A DNA stretch of 64,000 bases from Acanthochlamys bracteata. Taxonomy: Eukaryota; Streptophyta; Magnoliopsida; Pandanales; Velloziaceae. The DNA is taken from NCBI GenBank assembly GCA_019914995.1, contig CM034141.1, positions 744,001 through 808,000 on the forward strand. Direction: 5' to 3'. Below, piece after piece: positions 11,485 to 24,493 of this stretch (position 1 is its first letter; each line of letters begins with the position of its first letter). Position numbers and translations under genes: made by a program. Under the pieces are notes generated by a model. It saw nothing but the letters and a program-made list of their open reading frames with translations. It had not been told where the DNA came from and searched no databases.

Positions 11485-14434
11485 ATGAGTTCATCATCAT
11501 CTTCTTCTTCTTCCTGCTCTCTGCCTTCATCGCCGGTGCCGTCCGTTGATAAAAATCCTTGGAAGAGTAATAACAACGTCTCTGACGGCACTGCGGTTGC
11601 CGCCGTCATGGGGGAGACTTCGTTTTGGCCTCCGTTATTCGATCAAGTACGCGCATTACATCAAAGCTTATTCTGTTTACACTGCTTTCGTTGAAATTTA
11701 ACTTGATTTCTGTTTTTGTTTTGATTATTATGTATATGATTTGCATGATCATGATTTACGTTTTTCTTTCTTTTTTTCTTTTCTTAATCTGTGGTATGCA
11801 AAACCTGTGTTTTTGGTTGATGATAATAAAAGATTCATAACAACATCACGACACAGCCGTCGGTGCCGGAGACAGACCAAATTTCTGTGAATCCGCAGCT
11901 ACTACCTTCGAGTGCTGATGCGACAAAAACGATCAGTGGGATCGGAAAAAAAAAATCCGTCCCTAGTCGCCGGCGTCTAGGTGGTGGGCCCCAGCATCTA
12001 CGGAACAACCGCATGGCCCACGGTTATCCTCCTCAAGGACCGCAGTGGGGTCTGCAGCCTGTTTTCTTCGCGCACCCTCCTCCACCACCGCCGCCGTGCA
12101 CGTTGGGCCCTCAGCCTCTGCCGCCGCCCGCTTTCAGGCCCCTACAGTTCCATTACTATTACAACAACTTCTATCATGGTAAAATTAGAATTTGCTTATT
12201 CTCGGTCTTGCTTTAGATTTCTTTTGGTAGTTCAATCATGTTCGTCGCTGCAATTTTTGAATTTTAATATCTGTCTTTCAAATTAGTTTTGGCTCGACCT
12301 GTTTGAACTTTTTCATACTTTGTTTCTTCTTTCTGGTTCTGGTATAGTGGTATGCCTCTATGTATGTAATTTTAGCCATGATTTAGATGTTTACTGATTT
12401 CTAGTTAATTATGATAACAATGATAGTCCTACATTGTTTCTACAAAAAGTTTCTATTATCTTTGTCGTCGTTCCTTGCTTTATGTCGGGTTTCTGCAATG
12501 AAAGATTTTGTTATTTTGCAAGTTTAGATCTTCATTGACGCAAATATTATGTGGTGATTCAACATGTAAATGGTTGAATGTTCTGCTGTCAGTTGTGTAG
12601 ACAGTATTCAAGCAATTTATTACAGAAATTCTGAATTTGTTGCGTATTTATTGAATGGTTTGTGATGCTTGATTATCTTTATCGTTTTTGTATCTAGTAG
12701 AGGAGCAATGGAATGAATTCAATGTTCGGTTTTATCCTCCGCCTCCTTATCCAATGATTATGGCGCCATCTCCAAACTTCGCTCCACAAAAGAACTGGAA
12801 CTGGAACTGGAAAAAGGGAAATTGGAACCTTAGACATAAGGCCCTTAACACCCTGAAGATGCAAGTGAGGAATCAGATCGAATATTACTTCAGGTTGTCA
12901 TCTTAGCAAGCATTTTTAGCTTACTCATTTCTTCCTTATACTTAAACGTGCTTGTTTGGTTGAACAGTGATGGAAACCTGATGACTGATATTTACTTAAA
13001 ACGCCAAATGGATAGCAAGGGTTGGGTCGACTTATATCTGGTTGCCAATTTCAGGAAGGTGAGAATATGATCATTGTGTTTTGTTTTCCATCTGTAATAA
13101 GTGCAGTTAATATGCAGTCTTTATATTTAATTAAGCTTAATTAGCATCTCAAATTTTATTATTGCTGGAAAATCTGGTAATTTGACAGCTTGATTAGGTG
13201 CTGAATTCTACATATATGAAGTAATGCTTAAATGGTAGGGGAATTTTGAAAGCTGTAGTGAAAGGAAATTTAGGAGTCAATCTATACAGGTTTTGTTGCT
13301 GAGATTGCAGAATTTTCAATGCAGCCAAAGCTGAGCTTCTCCTTTCTTCTGTAGTTTCTTTTACGAATCTATCTTCAAGTTCTGTTTCATGTGAAATATT
13401 ATGTTGATTAGATACAGTTACTAAAATTAGTGGCGCACACACAAACAGAAATAGGTTATGAGATGTATTCAGGTAACCCATTGTTTCTGTGTTGCTATTC
13501 TTTGTAGCATTTATTGCTGCAATTGCAGTTTAGCATGTGCACTTGGAGTACTTCTTTTCTTTTCCGTTATTAGCTGAATGCTGTTATTTTGTTTCCTCCA
13601 CAATGATGCCATGCCCGAGATTAGTAGTTTACAAATGCAACTTAGTAATAATTGTCTCTATAACTAGAAATTTTAACAGCAAGTGTTGACTGTTACTCGT
13701 TACTGAGCATATAATGCTTCATCTAGCTTGTGACTTCTTCGACGCCCCTTCTCTAGTTTGAAGTTTTTGATAGACGTTTAGAGTTTTGTGAAAGAAACTT
13801 GGCCATGTTTTCTGCATATTGGATTATATTCATTGATTTTCTGCCTCTGTACGACTGCCTTCCTTGCTTGTATATTCGGTCTTTTAGGTATAGTTTCTCA
13901 TATTGGTTAAAGAGATACGTTATGTATTATTTTGTACAAATAATGTGATTCCTTCCTCGAGTCCTCAACTGAAAGAGAGAAAAAGATGCAGCAAAATACT
14001 AACTCATGATAGTTAATGTTATGCCGAGCAACAGGAGATGGTCAGATGTACCTTTTGTTGATCATGCATGCACCCATGCACCCTAACTCTGTTCTATCTG
14101 TGTTTCATGAGAAGTTGAAAACACTACTTACTGTTCAATTTGTGACAGGTTAGAAGTATGACAGAAGACATAAACATTATCCGAGAAGCACTGCAATCAT
14201 CTACATCTCTGGAACTCCAAGTATGTGACTCATAAATGGTTTATATAAATTAGATAGGTTCCTTAACATTGAATAATTTTATGAAGTCTTTCAATGCAGG
14301 AGAATAAGATAAGGAAAAGGCATGACTGGGATAAACACCTTCTCCCAAGCCAAGGTTCGATTGCAACAAGTATGCAGATGATGCAATTGTGCGAAGAACA
14401 AACTTCATCAACTGTAACAAAGTCTGATTACTGA
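11485..14434 (+). CDS. La-related protein 1-type RNA-binding protein (LARP1b/1c-like)
   Basis: Six exons, 11485-11646, 11857-12178, 12698-12893, 12968-13058, 14149-14220 and 14300-14434, join in frame to give 325 aa. The N-terminal 210 residues are low complexity: a run of nine serines, a proline-rich stretch (PPPPPPP) and an NWNWNW tract. A La motif follows at about residues 212-285, recognised from QIEYYFSDGNLMTDIYLKRQ and GWVDLYLVANFRKV. The family binds mRNA 3' ends or 5' TOP-type messages in the cytoplasm and controls mRNA decay and translation; Arabidopsis LARP1b and 1c act in senescence and heat responses. The protein ends soon after the La motif with no DM15 box, as in the shorter plant LARP1b/c forms. 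An in-frame ATG at 11446 would add 13 residues; the inner ATG was preferred because family members begin with the serine-rich stretch. Confidence 0.9.
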
Positions 14435-16516
14435 AGTGTTCTTCCAAGTTGTTTTCGTTTAAGATTGGAGCATTGGCTGAAGCATGAGTTGCCATTACAG
14501 GCCACTGCTAACTCACCTTTATTTCATTCCTGGCGGTCCTCTTTCTTTTCTCCTCTACTCTCCTTTATTTTTGTCAACTCGGAGAGATTGGGAAACAGGT
14601 GCCGGTCTGTCTGATTGCAAGTTTGATTGATGCACATTTCTACGTTTTCTAAGGAATACATATCAAACTTCGGGACGTTGATAGTATAGAAATTTACTGT
14701 TTTCTATTCTTTGTTATCTCCCCAATTTTAATATCGGGGTGAACGGTGTACGGCGATCTGTTGTGCTCGAAAGTTACTGTTATGGAACCTGCTGTACTAC
14801 AGATAGCAAAGTGTCTAGTTACAAACTTGAGCTGTATGACACTTATTTTTCTTGATATTGAAATTGTCACCGTCTAGATGATGTATTTTACTGAAAGGCA
14901 ATATACTGATGGAATGGAAGTCTTTACCAATTGCATAAATTTCATACATTTCTTGGGGGCTGCAGCAGCTTATTATGGCAGGGTATGGAGATGCCAAGCT
15001 GAAGATGCAAGTCTCTGTAGCCATCTTCACGTACTTCTTCACTAGAAATTGCATAAGAAAACAACCCTCCCGTGAGATTTCCTGATGGACTTGAGATGAA
15101 GACTTCATTTATGCCTTTTCAAGGATGGTGGCGGTCTGAGCTTCTGCAGCAGCAACTGAGCTTTCTGTACTGATAGTTTGCTTGGCTGTACTTCCCATTT
15201 GAACTGTAGCACCCCTGGCCTCTTCAAAATATCTGATTACTTTTTCACTTGATCAACAAATGAAGTGATGCACTTGATTGTATGCATGTTATTCAGGTAC
15301 CTGTTTTTTATGAACAGTAGATGTACATGAGCTGGTACAGTTATACCTGTTTTTTATGAACAGCATTTTCAAGCATGTTATTCGACTTAATCCATTCGTC
15401 AAATTGCGGGATATTTGGAAGTTTTTTTTGAAATAAAAACTATTTTTTAAAAAATAAAATTTTAAAAATAATAAAATGTCAAAAAAAATTTTATTATGTA
15501 AAATCTTATATTTTTTAAATTTTTAAATAAATATTTTAAATATTTATAAAATATATATTAAAAAATATAAGATTAAAAATTATTTTTTTGTTAAGCTGAA
15601 ACCAAAGCGCATCTCTTCTCTTTTTCGATAGTGGACAACAAGATTTAATGCAGAATTTTTGTTGGGCCTCCAATTCCCATATAGCAAGGGCCCCAGTTTA
15701 TCAGTAGCCCTCGTGAAAGAAAATCAAACTTACTAACTCATCATATGTGATGAAACTGAACACGGTTTATAAAAACAACAAATAAAAATTACGTAAAAAA
15801 AGTTACACAAGTAAGGCTCACTCAGTTTTGTATCGTGTCAGTTTTATATTCGTTCCCACTTGTTTGCTGTTTTTGGATTTACACTACTTGAATGAGTGAC
15901 GTAAGTGTTCTTTTTGGATGGTTTGCAGTTACAGACTGTGGTATATGATTATGGTAACGGTAACCTTTGGTGACATAAATTGCAAAACTATGCTTTTGGG
16001 GTCTTTCTCACAAGTTCCAAGTTGTAAAAGTTGATCTTGTTGCTTTGCATTTGGTTCATGCAACCCAACGCACTCAACTTCCACAAATCCCAATTGATCT
16101 CAAGTTCTGCAACTGAGCTACCAGTCCTCTACAAGAAACTCTTCTTTTTCAGCAAAAGGACAATCTTTTGTTAGTAAAAAAGAGTTCTTGATTTGCCCAT
16201 GTTCGTTGAACCTGCATTGGCTTGTTTTTCCTTCTGCAGCTTTGCTAAATCTACTGCAAGAAACTAGAAGGATCGCTTCTTTGTAAGCGGAAGAACAATT
16301 TTCTTTTTTCTTTGTTTGAAGTTAAAAAGCAGTTCTTGACTTGTCCAATTTTGTCCTTTAATCCCCATTCCACTTTTGGTTTGGATTCTGCAACTGTTAA
16401 ACACATCTACTTTATTGAGAAAATTTTGTTAGTATTATCTGTTTCTTGGATTACCCAACTTTTGTTCTTAAATCTCGTAATGCTCTGAAACCCAGAAACA
16501 AAATCCAATCTTTTCA
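14435..16516. other. Intergenic region with an orphan coding-like fragment
   Basis: The left part is the 3' flank of the LARP gene. On the minus strand, about 15107-15250, an open stretch translates to EKVIRYFEEARGATVQMGST and ends in AQTATILEKA plus a stop; its composition looks protein-coding but I do not recognise the family and see no partner exons. An AT-rich element lies at 15412-15612. From about 15700 the sequence is probably promoter and leader of the beta-galactosidase gene. Confidence 0.5.
15412..15612. repeat. AT-rich MITE-like element ending in CCAAAGCGCAT
   Basis: An almost pure A+T core begins after GGATATTTGGAAG and ends with AAACCAAAGCGCATC. The right end resembles the CAAACGCAC end seen at 34041-34050. 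It has no coding capacity, and the left border is uncertain. Confidence 0.35.
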
Positions 16517-19500
16517 ATGGCCCAGAATTTCTCCTCTTTCTTTCTCTTCTTCTTGATGTTGCTTCCAGTGGTGTTTTCTGCTAATGTTACATATGACAGC
16601 CGGTCCTTGATCATCGATGGCCGCAGAAAACTTATAATTTCTGCCTCTATTCACTATCCACGCAGTGTTCCGGCGGTGAGTACCATGGACTTTTTTGCCT
16701 TGTTCAAGTTTTTGTTAGTGTATATGTAATTGCCTCAAGATGCTTGAGCATTGAATCTTAGCTTCAATATTCGTTAAGAACTCAGATTGTTTAGCATTTT
16801 GTTATAAATGGAATGGTATTAGAAGCTTTTGTTTTTTGTTTTCCATGAAGCAAGGCTATACAGTATACATGCTTTTGTAGTTTAATAAGGGAGCTTTCTT
16901 TTTATGACAAGAAGCTATCACAGTGCTTAGTACAGATTTTCTCCAAACACCCAGTTTCTGAAGAAAATTTTGATATAGAAATTATATAAGAAACTTGGAT
17001 TCGTGAAGCATCACCCTTTGTCTTTCACAATTTCACATATTTTGTGAGCTTATCATGAAAGCACCTTTTGCACGAGAAAGCTACTACTATTAACCAGTTA
17101 TATTCATTTTCTATCAATTGCAGATTACTAGGATCAAATATTAACTACGGTGTTGTTGTTTGTCGTGTTGTGTTTGTAGATGTGGCCAGGTCTTGTTGCG
17201 CTCGCCAAGGATGGGGGAGCTGATGCCATTGAGACCTATGTCTTTTGGAACGGACATGAGCCATCTCCTGGTAAAGTGAGTTAATGCTTCTTGCTTTTCG
17301 ATTATCACTGCTGGTATCTACCTCTAGTTGTTTGAAAGTCTTGTTAGTACTCTGGCAGTCATTCCTTTGTATAGTTTCTTAGTTAATGACTCTAAGTAAA
17401 GCTTCTTGCAGTACAACTTCCAAGAACGTTTTGATCTGGTTCGGTTCGTACGGATCGTGCAGGATGCTGGGTTGCACATGATTCTCCGTATTGGTCCCTT
17501 TGTTGCAGCAGAATGGTATTTCGGGTTTGTACAGTACTGATTTTCTTTCATGTCAATAAAATTTCCTTTGTGATTTCTCCAGCATTGGAGTTTCTTGATC
17601 AAACTTTAAAATTGATCTACTATAGGGGTATACCAGTTTGGCTGCATTATGTTCCAGGCTCTGTCTTTCGGACAAATGATGAACCATTCAAGGTTAGCAA
17701 GAGAATTATTCTGCCTCTATCATTCATTCTTGTTATGAACAAATGGTATCCCAGTTGTTTGCATTCATAACTCATGAGTTTGCACGGTTTTGATGAGTTG
17801 AACCATCTTTTTCTGGGGTTTTGTGCCTCTTGCAGAGTCACATGCAGAACTTCACAACACTTATTGTACTAATGATGAAGCAGGAGAAATTCTTTGCATC
17901 ACAAGGTGGTCCTATCATTATTGCTCAGGCAAGAAGCGCCCCTTTTCTCCAGAAATAAGTAATTGTAGGTTATTATGAATTATTTGAATGATTTCGTTCT
18001 GGAGCAATGGGTTTTACCTCGTCAACAATCTAAATTGCTCTTTCATAACATGGAAAATGACATATGTGAATCTTGCAACATCTTTCCATATGTCTGAGAT
18101 GATAGTGACTTATCAGATAACTCGCAAGCAATTCCAGAATAGATTCATGGTTACTTGAGATCAACATGCTTTTGCCAAAAATATCTAAGAGGTTACCCAA
18201 GTATAGTTTTGCAAGGGGGCTCAACTGCAACACTTAGTACGGAATGCTAGAAAAGTAGTCTTTATGCACCACATAATGCATTTTTTATCCTTCCTGTAAT
18301 TCTTTGTCTACTTTTGTGGAAGGTTACTGTTCTTCTAAGTCAATAGAGAATCAGCAAGTTAATTCTATTCTTTGGATTGCAGATTGAGAATGAGTATGGA
18401 GATATTGAGAGGGTCTATGGAGATGGAGGAAAGCAATATGCAATGTGGGCCGCCCAGATGGCTCTTTCTCAAAATATAGGTGTCCCATGGATAATGTGCC
18501 AGCAGTATGATGCTCCAGACCCTGTTGTAAGTCTGTTACTATCTATTTAAGCTTCCAAAAAGTACAAGATTAGAGTCATCTAAATGTAACTCAAGCGGAA
18601 CTAATGTCTAAAATCGTAGCCGAAACAAATTAAGGCTGCCATATTATGAAATTCTATATATATCGTCATGTCGTTCCGCAATTGTTCCTTAACTATTGTA
18701 TTATACGTTAACATAATTATATCATTCCATACAACTGAAAATTTCGCATTGTTGACGCATTACCCATGTCCACAAATCTTATGATTGTGTCTTCTAACTA
18801 ATTTTACTATTTGCAGATAAACACATGTAATTCATTTTACTGCGATCAGTTCACTCCAAATTCCCCGAGCAAACCAAAGTTTTGGACCGAAAACTGGCCT
18901 GGATGGTAAATATGGAACTTAAGTGTTAACTATTTTGGCTATAACTACGAAATTTGAATGATTAGCTGTGCAAAGACTACTCTGTTTGTGATGATAAGAA
19001 TACTTCTACTGATACCATTGATGAATGTTGTACTTCTCATTAGTTAATAATTTCAGGTTTCATGTCATGTTGAGGGCTAACTTACTGGTGGTAAGAATGA
19101 TAGATATTTCACTATTTTTAACAATTTGATTTTAGGTTCAAAACTTTTGGGGCCAGAAACCCTCGTAGACCACCTGAAGATATTGCTTTTGCTGTTGCCC
19201 GTTTTTTCCAGAAAGGTGGTAGTCTCCAGAATTATTACATGGTATGACCAGAAGTTCATGGCACATTATTTTGCATGTAGTTAAGTAGCTTGAATTGTTT
19301 CTCCTTATGTGAATACTGTTTCCTGAATCCTTTTACAAGTTATTGGCGTTTACTTATAATTGATAAGTGTTTATCATTATCGTTTCTAGTATCATGGAGG
19401 CACAAACTTTGGTCGCACAAATGGGGGACCATTCATCACAACAAGTTATGACTACAATGCACCAATTGATGAATACGGTCAGTAATTCTATAGAGATCTT

Positions 19501-22500
19501 TGCTCCTGCATTTATTTTCAGACAAAGTATGTAATCGCTGTAACTGTGTTCATTATCTTCCATCTCTTTTAACATCTTCAATGTTTGTGGTGGATGTCTA
19601 GGCTTGGCGAGGCTCCCCAAATGGGCACATCTCAGGCAACTTCATAAAGCAATAAAGTTATGCGAACAAAACTTGCTCTTTGGTCAGCTGATAACGCTGC
19701 AGTTAGGCCCTCATCAAGAGGTTGAGTAATCCTTTGCCCATGAAATTAATATTCTAAGTGATAAAGTTTACATTCCTTTGATCCGACTAGAGCTGTATAA
19801 CACAATGATAATGCTTAATGCATTAAGTCTCAGACTTCAGACCAGATTTGCCCCTCTATCATCCAAAATCCTTGGATATGTCTGATCAAGAAATTCCACC
19901 TGATTTCCCTTTTGCTGACGGTTTTTTCCTGGAACTCTTTACATATTTAGGAGCTTTATAATTTAAGATTCCAAAGAATTTTTTCAAACTTCATGTAGCA
20001 TTGACTTTGACTTGAGACTTCTGGTTTTCTGATGCTACCTTCTTAAGAATGTCATTGTTGTGCTTCTTTTGGTACCTAACTTAGAAGCCATTTGCAACTC
20101 TCAGTTCCTTAATGTCATTTATGTTCCTTTTCTGAAATACAGGGAACTGTTTATACAGATTCTTCAGGTGCATGTTCAGCTTTCCTTGCAAATGTCGATG
20201 ATACAAATGCTACGTGGGTGTCATTTCAGAATAGATCGTATTACCTTCCTGCTTGGTCAGTGAGCATTCTACCAGACTGCAAGGATGTGGCTTTCAACAC
20301 CGCTGAGGTTTTACCACTTCTCCAAGTGCTTCTATCCATATGACAAAAAATTGAGAATGTTTTCTTGAAGTAGATCATATGGTGTCTAGAAGCTCTGAAC
20401 TTTTTAAAGCTGATCTTAAACTTAAAGTTATATTCTTCAGGTTCAGTCTCAGACAACAATGGTAGACATGGTCCCTGAAAAGTTGAGATCTTCAAGTGGA
20501 ACTCTCCTGTGGAATGTTTTCACAGAGGTGGCTGGTATCTGGGGAAAGGCAGATTTTGTCAGAAAGGGATTTGTTGATCATATCAATACCACGAAATATG
20601 CTACTGATTATCTTTGGTATACAACAAGGTTGGACTCTTACTCAGCTTTTGATACTTGTGATTGATGTGCGATTTTTTCAAGTAGTCTACCAGTACAGTC
20701 CATGACTGAAGAAGGGATTTTCTCAACTGATCTTTAGTCAGGCTCTAGCGTGGTTTTGAGAAAGTTTCATATGATTGCAGGTTCTACGTGGATAATAGTG
20801 AAGATCTTTTGAGTTCAGATCACCAGCCAGTTCTCATGATTGAATCAAAGGGACATGCTGTGCATGTCTTTATAAACAAGAAGCTTCAAGGTTCACACTT
20901 TTAATTGCAGTTATCAGCAAGCTAATTGACAAATTTTAACTGCTGATGATGATTTTCAGGAAGTGCATCTGGAAATGGCTCACAATCAAGTTTCACATAT
21001 CAGACTCCAATAACACTAATCAAGGGGAATAATGATATTGCATTATTGAGTATGACTGTAGGCATACAAGTAAGCATCCTTATTTGTAATCATACTAACA
21101 TCTATCTTGCTAATATCTATCGTAAAATAAGGTTAATCTGATGAGAGGTGAAGTGAAGGATATCACATATAAAGAAGTTAGGAATTTTGGAATACTACTT
21201 GTATCAACGAGCTCATGATGATGTTAGTTTGATGCCAAAGAATTTACTTTGCAACTATTGCCTTATTGCAACATCTGCTCTTGTGTCTTAGAATGCAGGG
21301 CCATTCTATGAATGGGTTGGAGCTGGACTGACTAGAGTTAGAGTATCTGGCCTCAAAAATGGGACAATAGATTTGACTTCTCAAACGTGGGAATATAAGG
21401 TAAATTACTACTCTGCATTGTTTAGCTCATACTATCTTATCCATACACCAATTTTTAATTACGCTTAACAGATTGGAGTGGAAGGGGAGCTCAAAAACAT
21501 TTACAAGAGTGAAGGTTTCAACAATGTCAAGTGGGCATCTGCACAAACACCGCCAATAAATCAACCACTGACGTGGTACAAGGTACTTGCATTAGAAATT
21601 TCATTCAACTTGAGGAGCAATGAGTTCTAAATGTAGGCAACGGTAACTAGATAGACTAATTCATGGTTAGTAAATCAATATCAGCATTGTTCCCAAATCA
21701 CTCATGCATCTTTGATTATAATTTAAGCATACCCTTCCTAAATCACTCAGGTAACTGTGGATCCACCAAGTGGGATCGATCCAGTAGGTTTAGATATGAA
21801 TTATATGGGAAAGGGACAAGTTTGGCTAAATGGTGAGGCCATCGGAATATACTGGCCGAGGTCAGCACCGAGTGATGGATGCACTGGAACTTGTAACTAC
21901 AGAGGCAAATTCTTTCCCGATAAATGCACTGATGGCTGTGGAAATCCAACACAGAGATGGTAATTCTTTCTCGATTTATACTAATATCTTATCGAATGTT
22001 CAATGCCTGTAAATGTACGAACATCCCTTTATCCAGGTACCATGTTCCGTGGTCATGGTTTAGACCATCAGGAAATGTTTTAACTATCTTTGAAGAGAAA
22101 GGCGGAGATCCAACTAAGATTACTTTTGGGAGACGGAGGGTTACATCTGTGTGCGGTCTTATATCAGAGAACTATTCCTCTCTTGACTTGGATGATTGGG
22201 AAGAAAGCATCCACATTGCAGGGGCTAAGCCAAGTATTAAGTTGGCTTGTCCTGAAGGCACCACTGTTTCAACTATCCGATTCGCAAGTTTCGGGAATCC
22301 AAGTGGAACATGCGGATCCTATAAACAAGGAGGTTGCCATTATGCCAACTCCAAATCTATAGTTGAAAAGGTACCAACACTAACGTAATCAGTTTGACCA
22401 TATAACATTGCATACCGAGTAGTTTAATGTCTTGATGTTACACAGGCTTGCCTGAACAGAAATTGGTGCTCTGTCTCTCTGGATGATTACGGATTTATCA

Positions 22501-22556
22501 AGGACTTCTGTCCTAGTGTTACTAAAGCCCTGGGCATCGAGGCAGCATGCAGCTAG
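16517..22556 (+). CDS. BGAL: Beta-galactosidase, GH35, with C-terminal galactose-binding lectin domain
   Basis: Nineteen exons join in frame to 839 aa: 16517-16675, 17180-17275, 17412-17524, 17626-17692, 17836-17928, 18383-18526, 18817-18905, 19136-19241, 19390-19477, 19602-19720, 20143-20307, 20441-20628, 20781-20890, 20960-21069, 21292-21399, 21472-21582, 21751-21959, 22037-22370, 22446-22556. A hydrophobic signal peptide covers about residues 1-22, so the enzyme should be secreted to the cell wall, where it removes terminal beta-galactose from wall polymers. The GH35 signature [14 protein letters not shown] supplies the acid/base Glu180, and FWTENWPGW supplies the nucleophile Glu249. The catalytic part is closest to Arabidopsis BGAL10. 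A cysteine-rich SUEL-type lectin domain occupies about residues 755-839. Intron 5 has a GC donor at 17929. Confidence 0.95.
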
Positions 22557-23470
22557 CAAAACTACAGAAACGATTCTTTCTGAGTCCTGAGGATGATTTA
22601 CACGCTAACATAGTGCACCTGCAACCTTAAAGGAAAGTTTTCGGGTTCGAGCAAGAATATAGTTCGATCGTTAAATATATTTGTCGTAATGCTTTCTATG
22701 AAAATTTTGTTGAATTTCTGCTGTAATGCTTTCTTCAGTCTCATGATATGTTGTAACAGTTGGTTGAATTATGTAGGCTTATTCGTTGGAAAAACAAAAA
22801 CTATAGACCTTAAACATGAAAACGCATTATTTGTTGCCCCAGTCTGCAAATCTGCAAATTGTGAAACTACTCTTCAAACTGTTTGACAGTTATTCTACAA
22901 TCCAAATGTGAGTAAATCCGTAGCCGTCGCATTGTAAACAAACGGTCCAGATTTGATCTAAATAGTTACTTTCTACAAAAAAAAAATTATTTTTAAGAAA
23001 ATGAACTATTTTTAAGTTTCTGAGTAGTCAGTTAAAAGATTTGTTCATTCTTCAATTCTAAGACAAAGCAAAAACTGGTTCTTGCAAAGATTATAATTTA
23101 TATTTAAATCAGCATTTTTTTCCCTAATCTGTAGATTTTGCTGAGATGGTTAGATTCCCATGAAAATTTTGGTTGGTATGATTATCTTGTGTTTTAATTG
23201 AGTAAAATTTGGATTTTCTTCAAAAATTTACTTCTTGTTGTTGGGAATGTGATAGAATTAAGATCTTTTTTCCGAGCGTTGAGACGTTTTACTTCAGTAA
23301 TTCTTTCTGTGTGTAGGCTGAAGTCTAGCTTGAACATTTAATGATTTATCACCAAATGCCTTGTGCATTAACTAGTCCTTCTCAATGTGTAGGATTTGAC
23401 AGTGCAGGAGATGAACAGATGCGGCAAAGCAGTTGTTTGAATGAATGCACAGAACAAAATTTTTGGGTAG
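22557..23470 (+). other. 3' flank of beta-galactosidase and leader of the next gene
   Basis: No independent gene is supported. Short open frames here lack family similarity. The stretch from about 23290 to 23470 precedes the ATG at 23471 and is likely 5' leader; it holds an out-of-frame ATG at 23341 that would act as an upstream start if included in the transcript. Confidence 0.5.
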
Positions 23471-24493
23471 ATGGGGAATATAGTCGCTTCATTCGTAAAC
23501 GGATTTTTCCGAGTTATTGGCAATCTGTTTGGTGCTTCACTTGATTTTCTTTCTGGCAAGAATTGCAGGTAACCTGTTTGTGTACTCTAAAGTATTTGTT
23601 GAAATGCCTCAATGGAAGTTGGGAATTTAGCTTGTGGTGATTTTGCTTATACTTGGAGAGGATGGCTTTAGGCAATGCTAACTTATGGACGCATGTTCTG
23701 TTTCTTTAATGCATTTTGGAATTTGTCGTGGATTACGCAATTGCTCTATGTGACTAGTCTGGTGAATGATGTTGATCGTTATTTCTTTTGTAATCAGCTC
23801 AATATGTGAACCAACATGGGACCTGGTTTGTTATATCGAGAATTTCTGCGTTTCCAATCTTCTGAAATTGCTCGCTGCAGTGATCCTGTTATATATAGGT
23901 AAGTACTGAATACTGTGTTGTATTGCCGTTTGTTATATTATAGATACGAAGTCGTCGCGGCTCACTGATTCCTCCTTGTTTATGAAACAGTTTTATTGTT
24001 CTTCTACCTTCTACACAAAGTCGGCATCTGTGGCTGCATCTGTAGGGGCACATGCAAAATATTCTGGGCATGTCTAGTATCCTGCTATGCAACATTTGAA
24101 TCAGGGTGCATGTTGATGTGGTTTAAGTTGAACAAAGCGAAGCGCATGAGAGAACGACGGTTCGGGGACATCGAAGAGTACGGATCTACTGTTTTAGATG
24201 AGGATGACCTGGAAGAAAGTATATCGTTATCACACACTCCGAGGGAAATAAGATACAGAAGATGGTTATCTCAACGCTCAAGAGATCGTAGAAGAATGGA
24301 CATGAAGAAGTCTTTGAAGCCCAGGAGTCATCATCGAATAAGTATTGGAATCGGTAGAGACTCGATATACATGAAAGAGAGGCATCCTGGAATTCGGGAT
24401 AGGCATGCCACTACAGTGCATAATATTAAAGTGACTCGAACGTCAAAGTTCGTGCAGAAGGCAAACCAAAGGAGGATTCAAAGGAGGAGGTGA
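23471..24493 (+). CDS. Uncharacterised plant membrane protein, cysteine-rich with two hydrophobic helices
   Basis: Three exons, 23471-23568, 23798-23898 and 23991-24493, join in frame (phases 2 and 1) to give 233 aa. The protein starts MGNIVASFVNGFF, continues with a Cys-containing segment (CSSICEPTWDLVCYIENFC), a strong hydrophobic helix (LLAAVILLYIVLLFFYLL), and a second Cys-rich hydrophobic stretch (CGCICRGTCKIFWACLVSC). The C-terminal half is polar and very rich in arginine. I recall a plant-specific family of unknown function with this layout (MGN start, CxPTWD, CYIENFC, LLFFYLL). Glycine 2 might be myristoylated, but Ser at position 7 rather than 6 makes this weak. No function is assigned. 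The ATG at 23471 was chosen because it gives the conserved MGN start. Confidence 0.75.
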
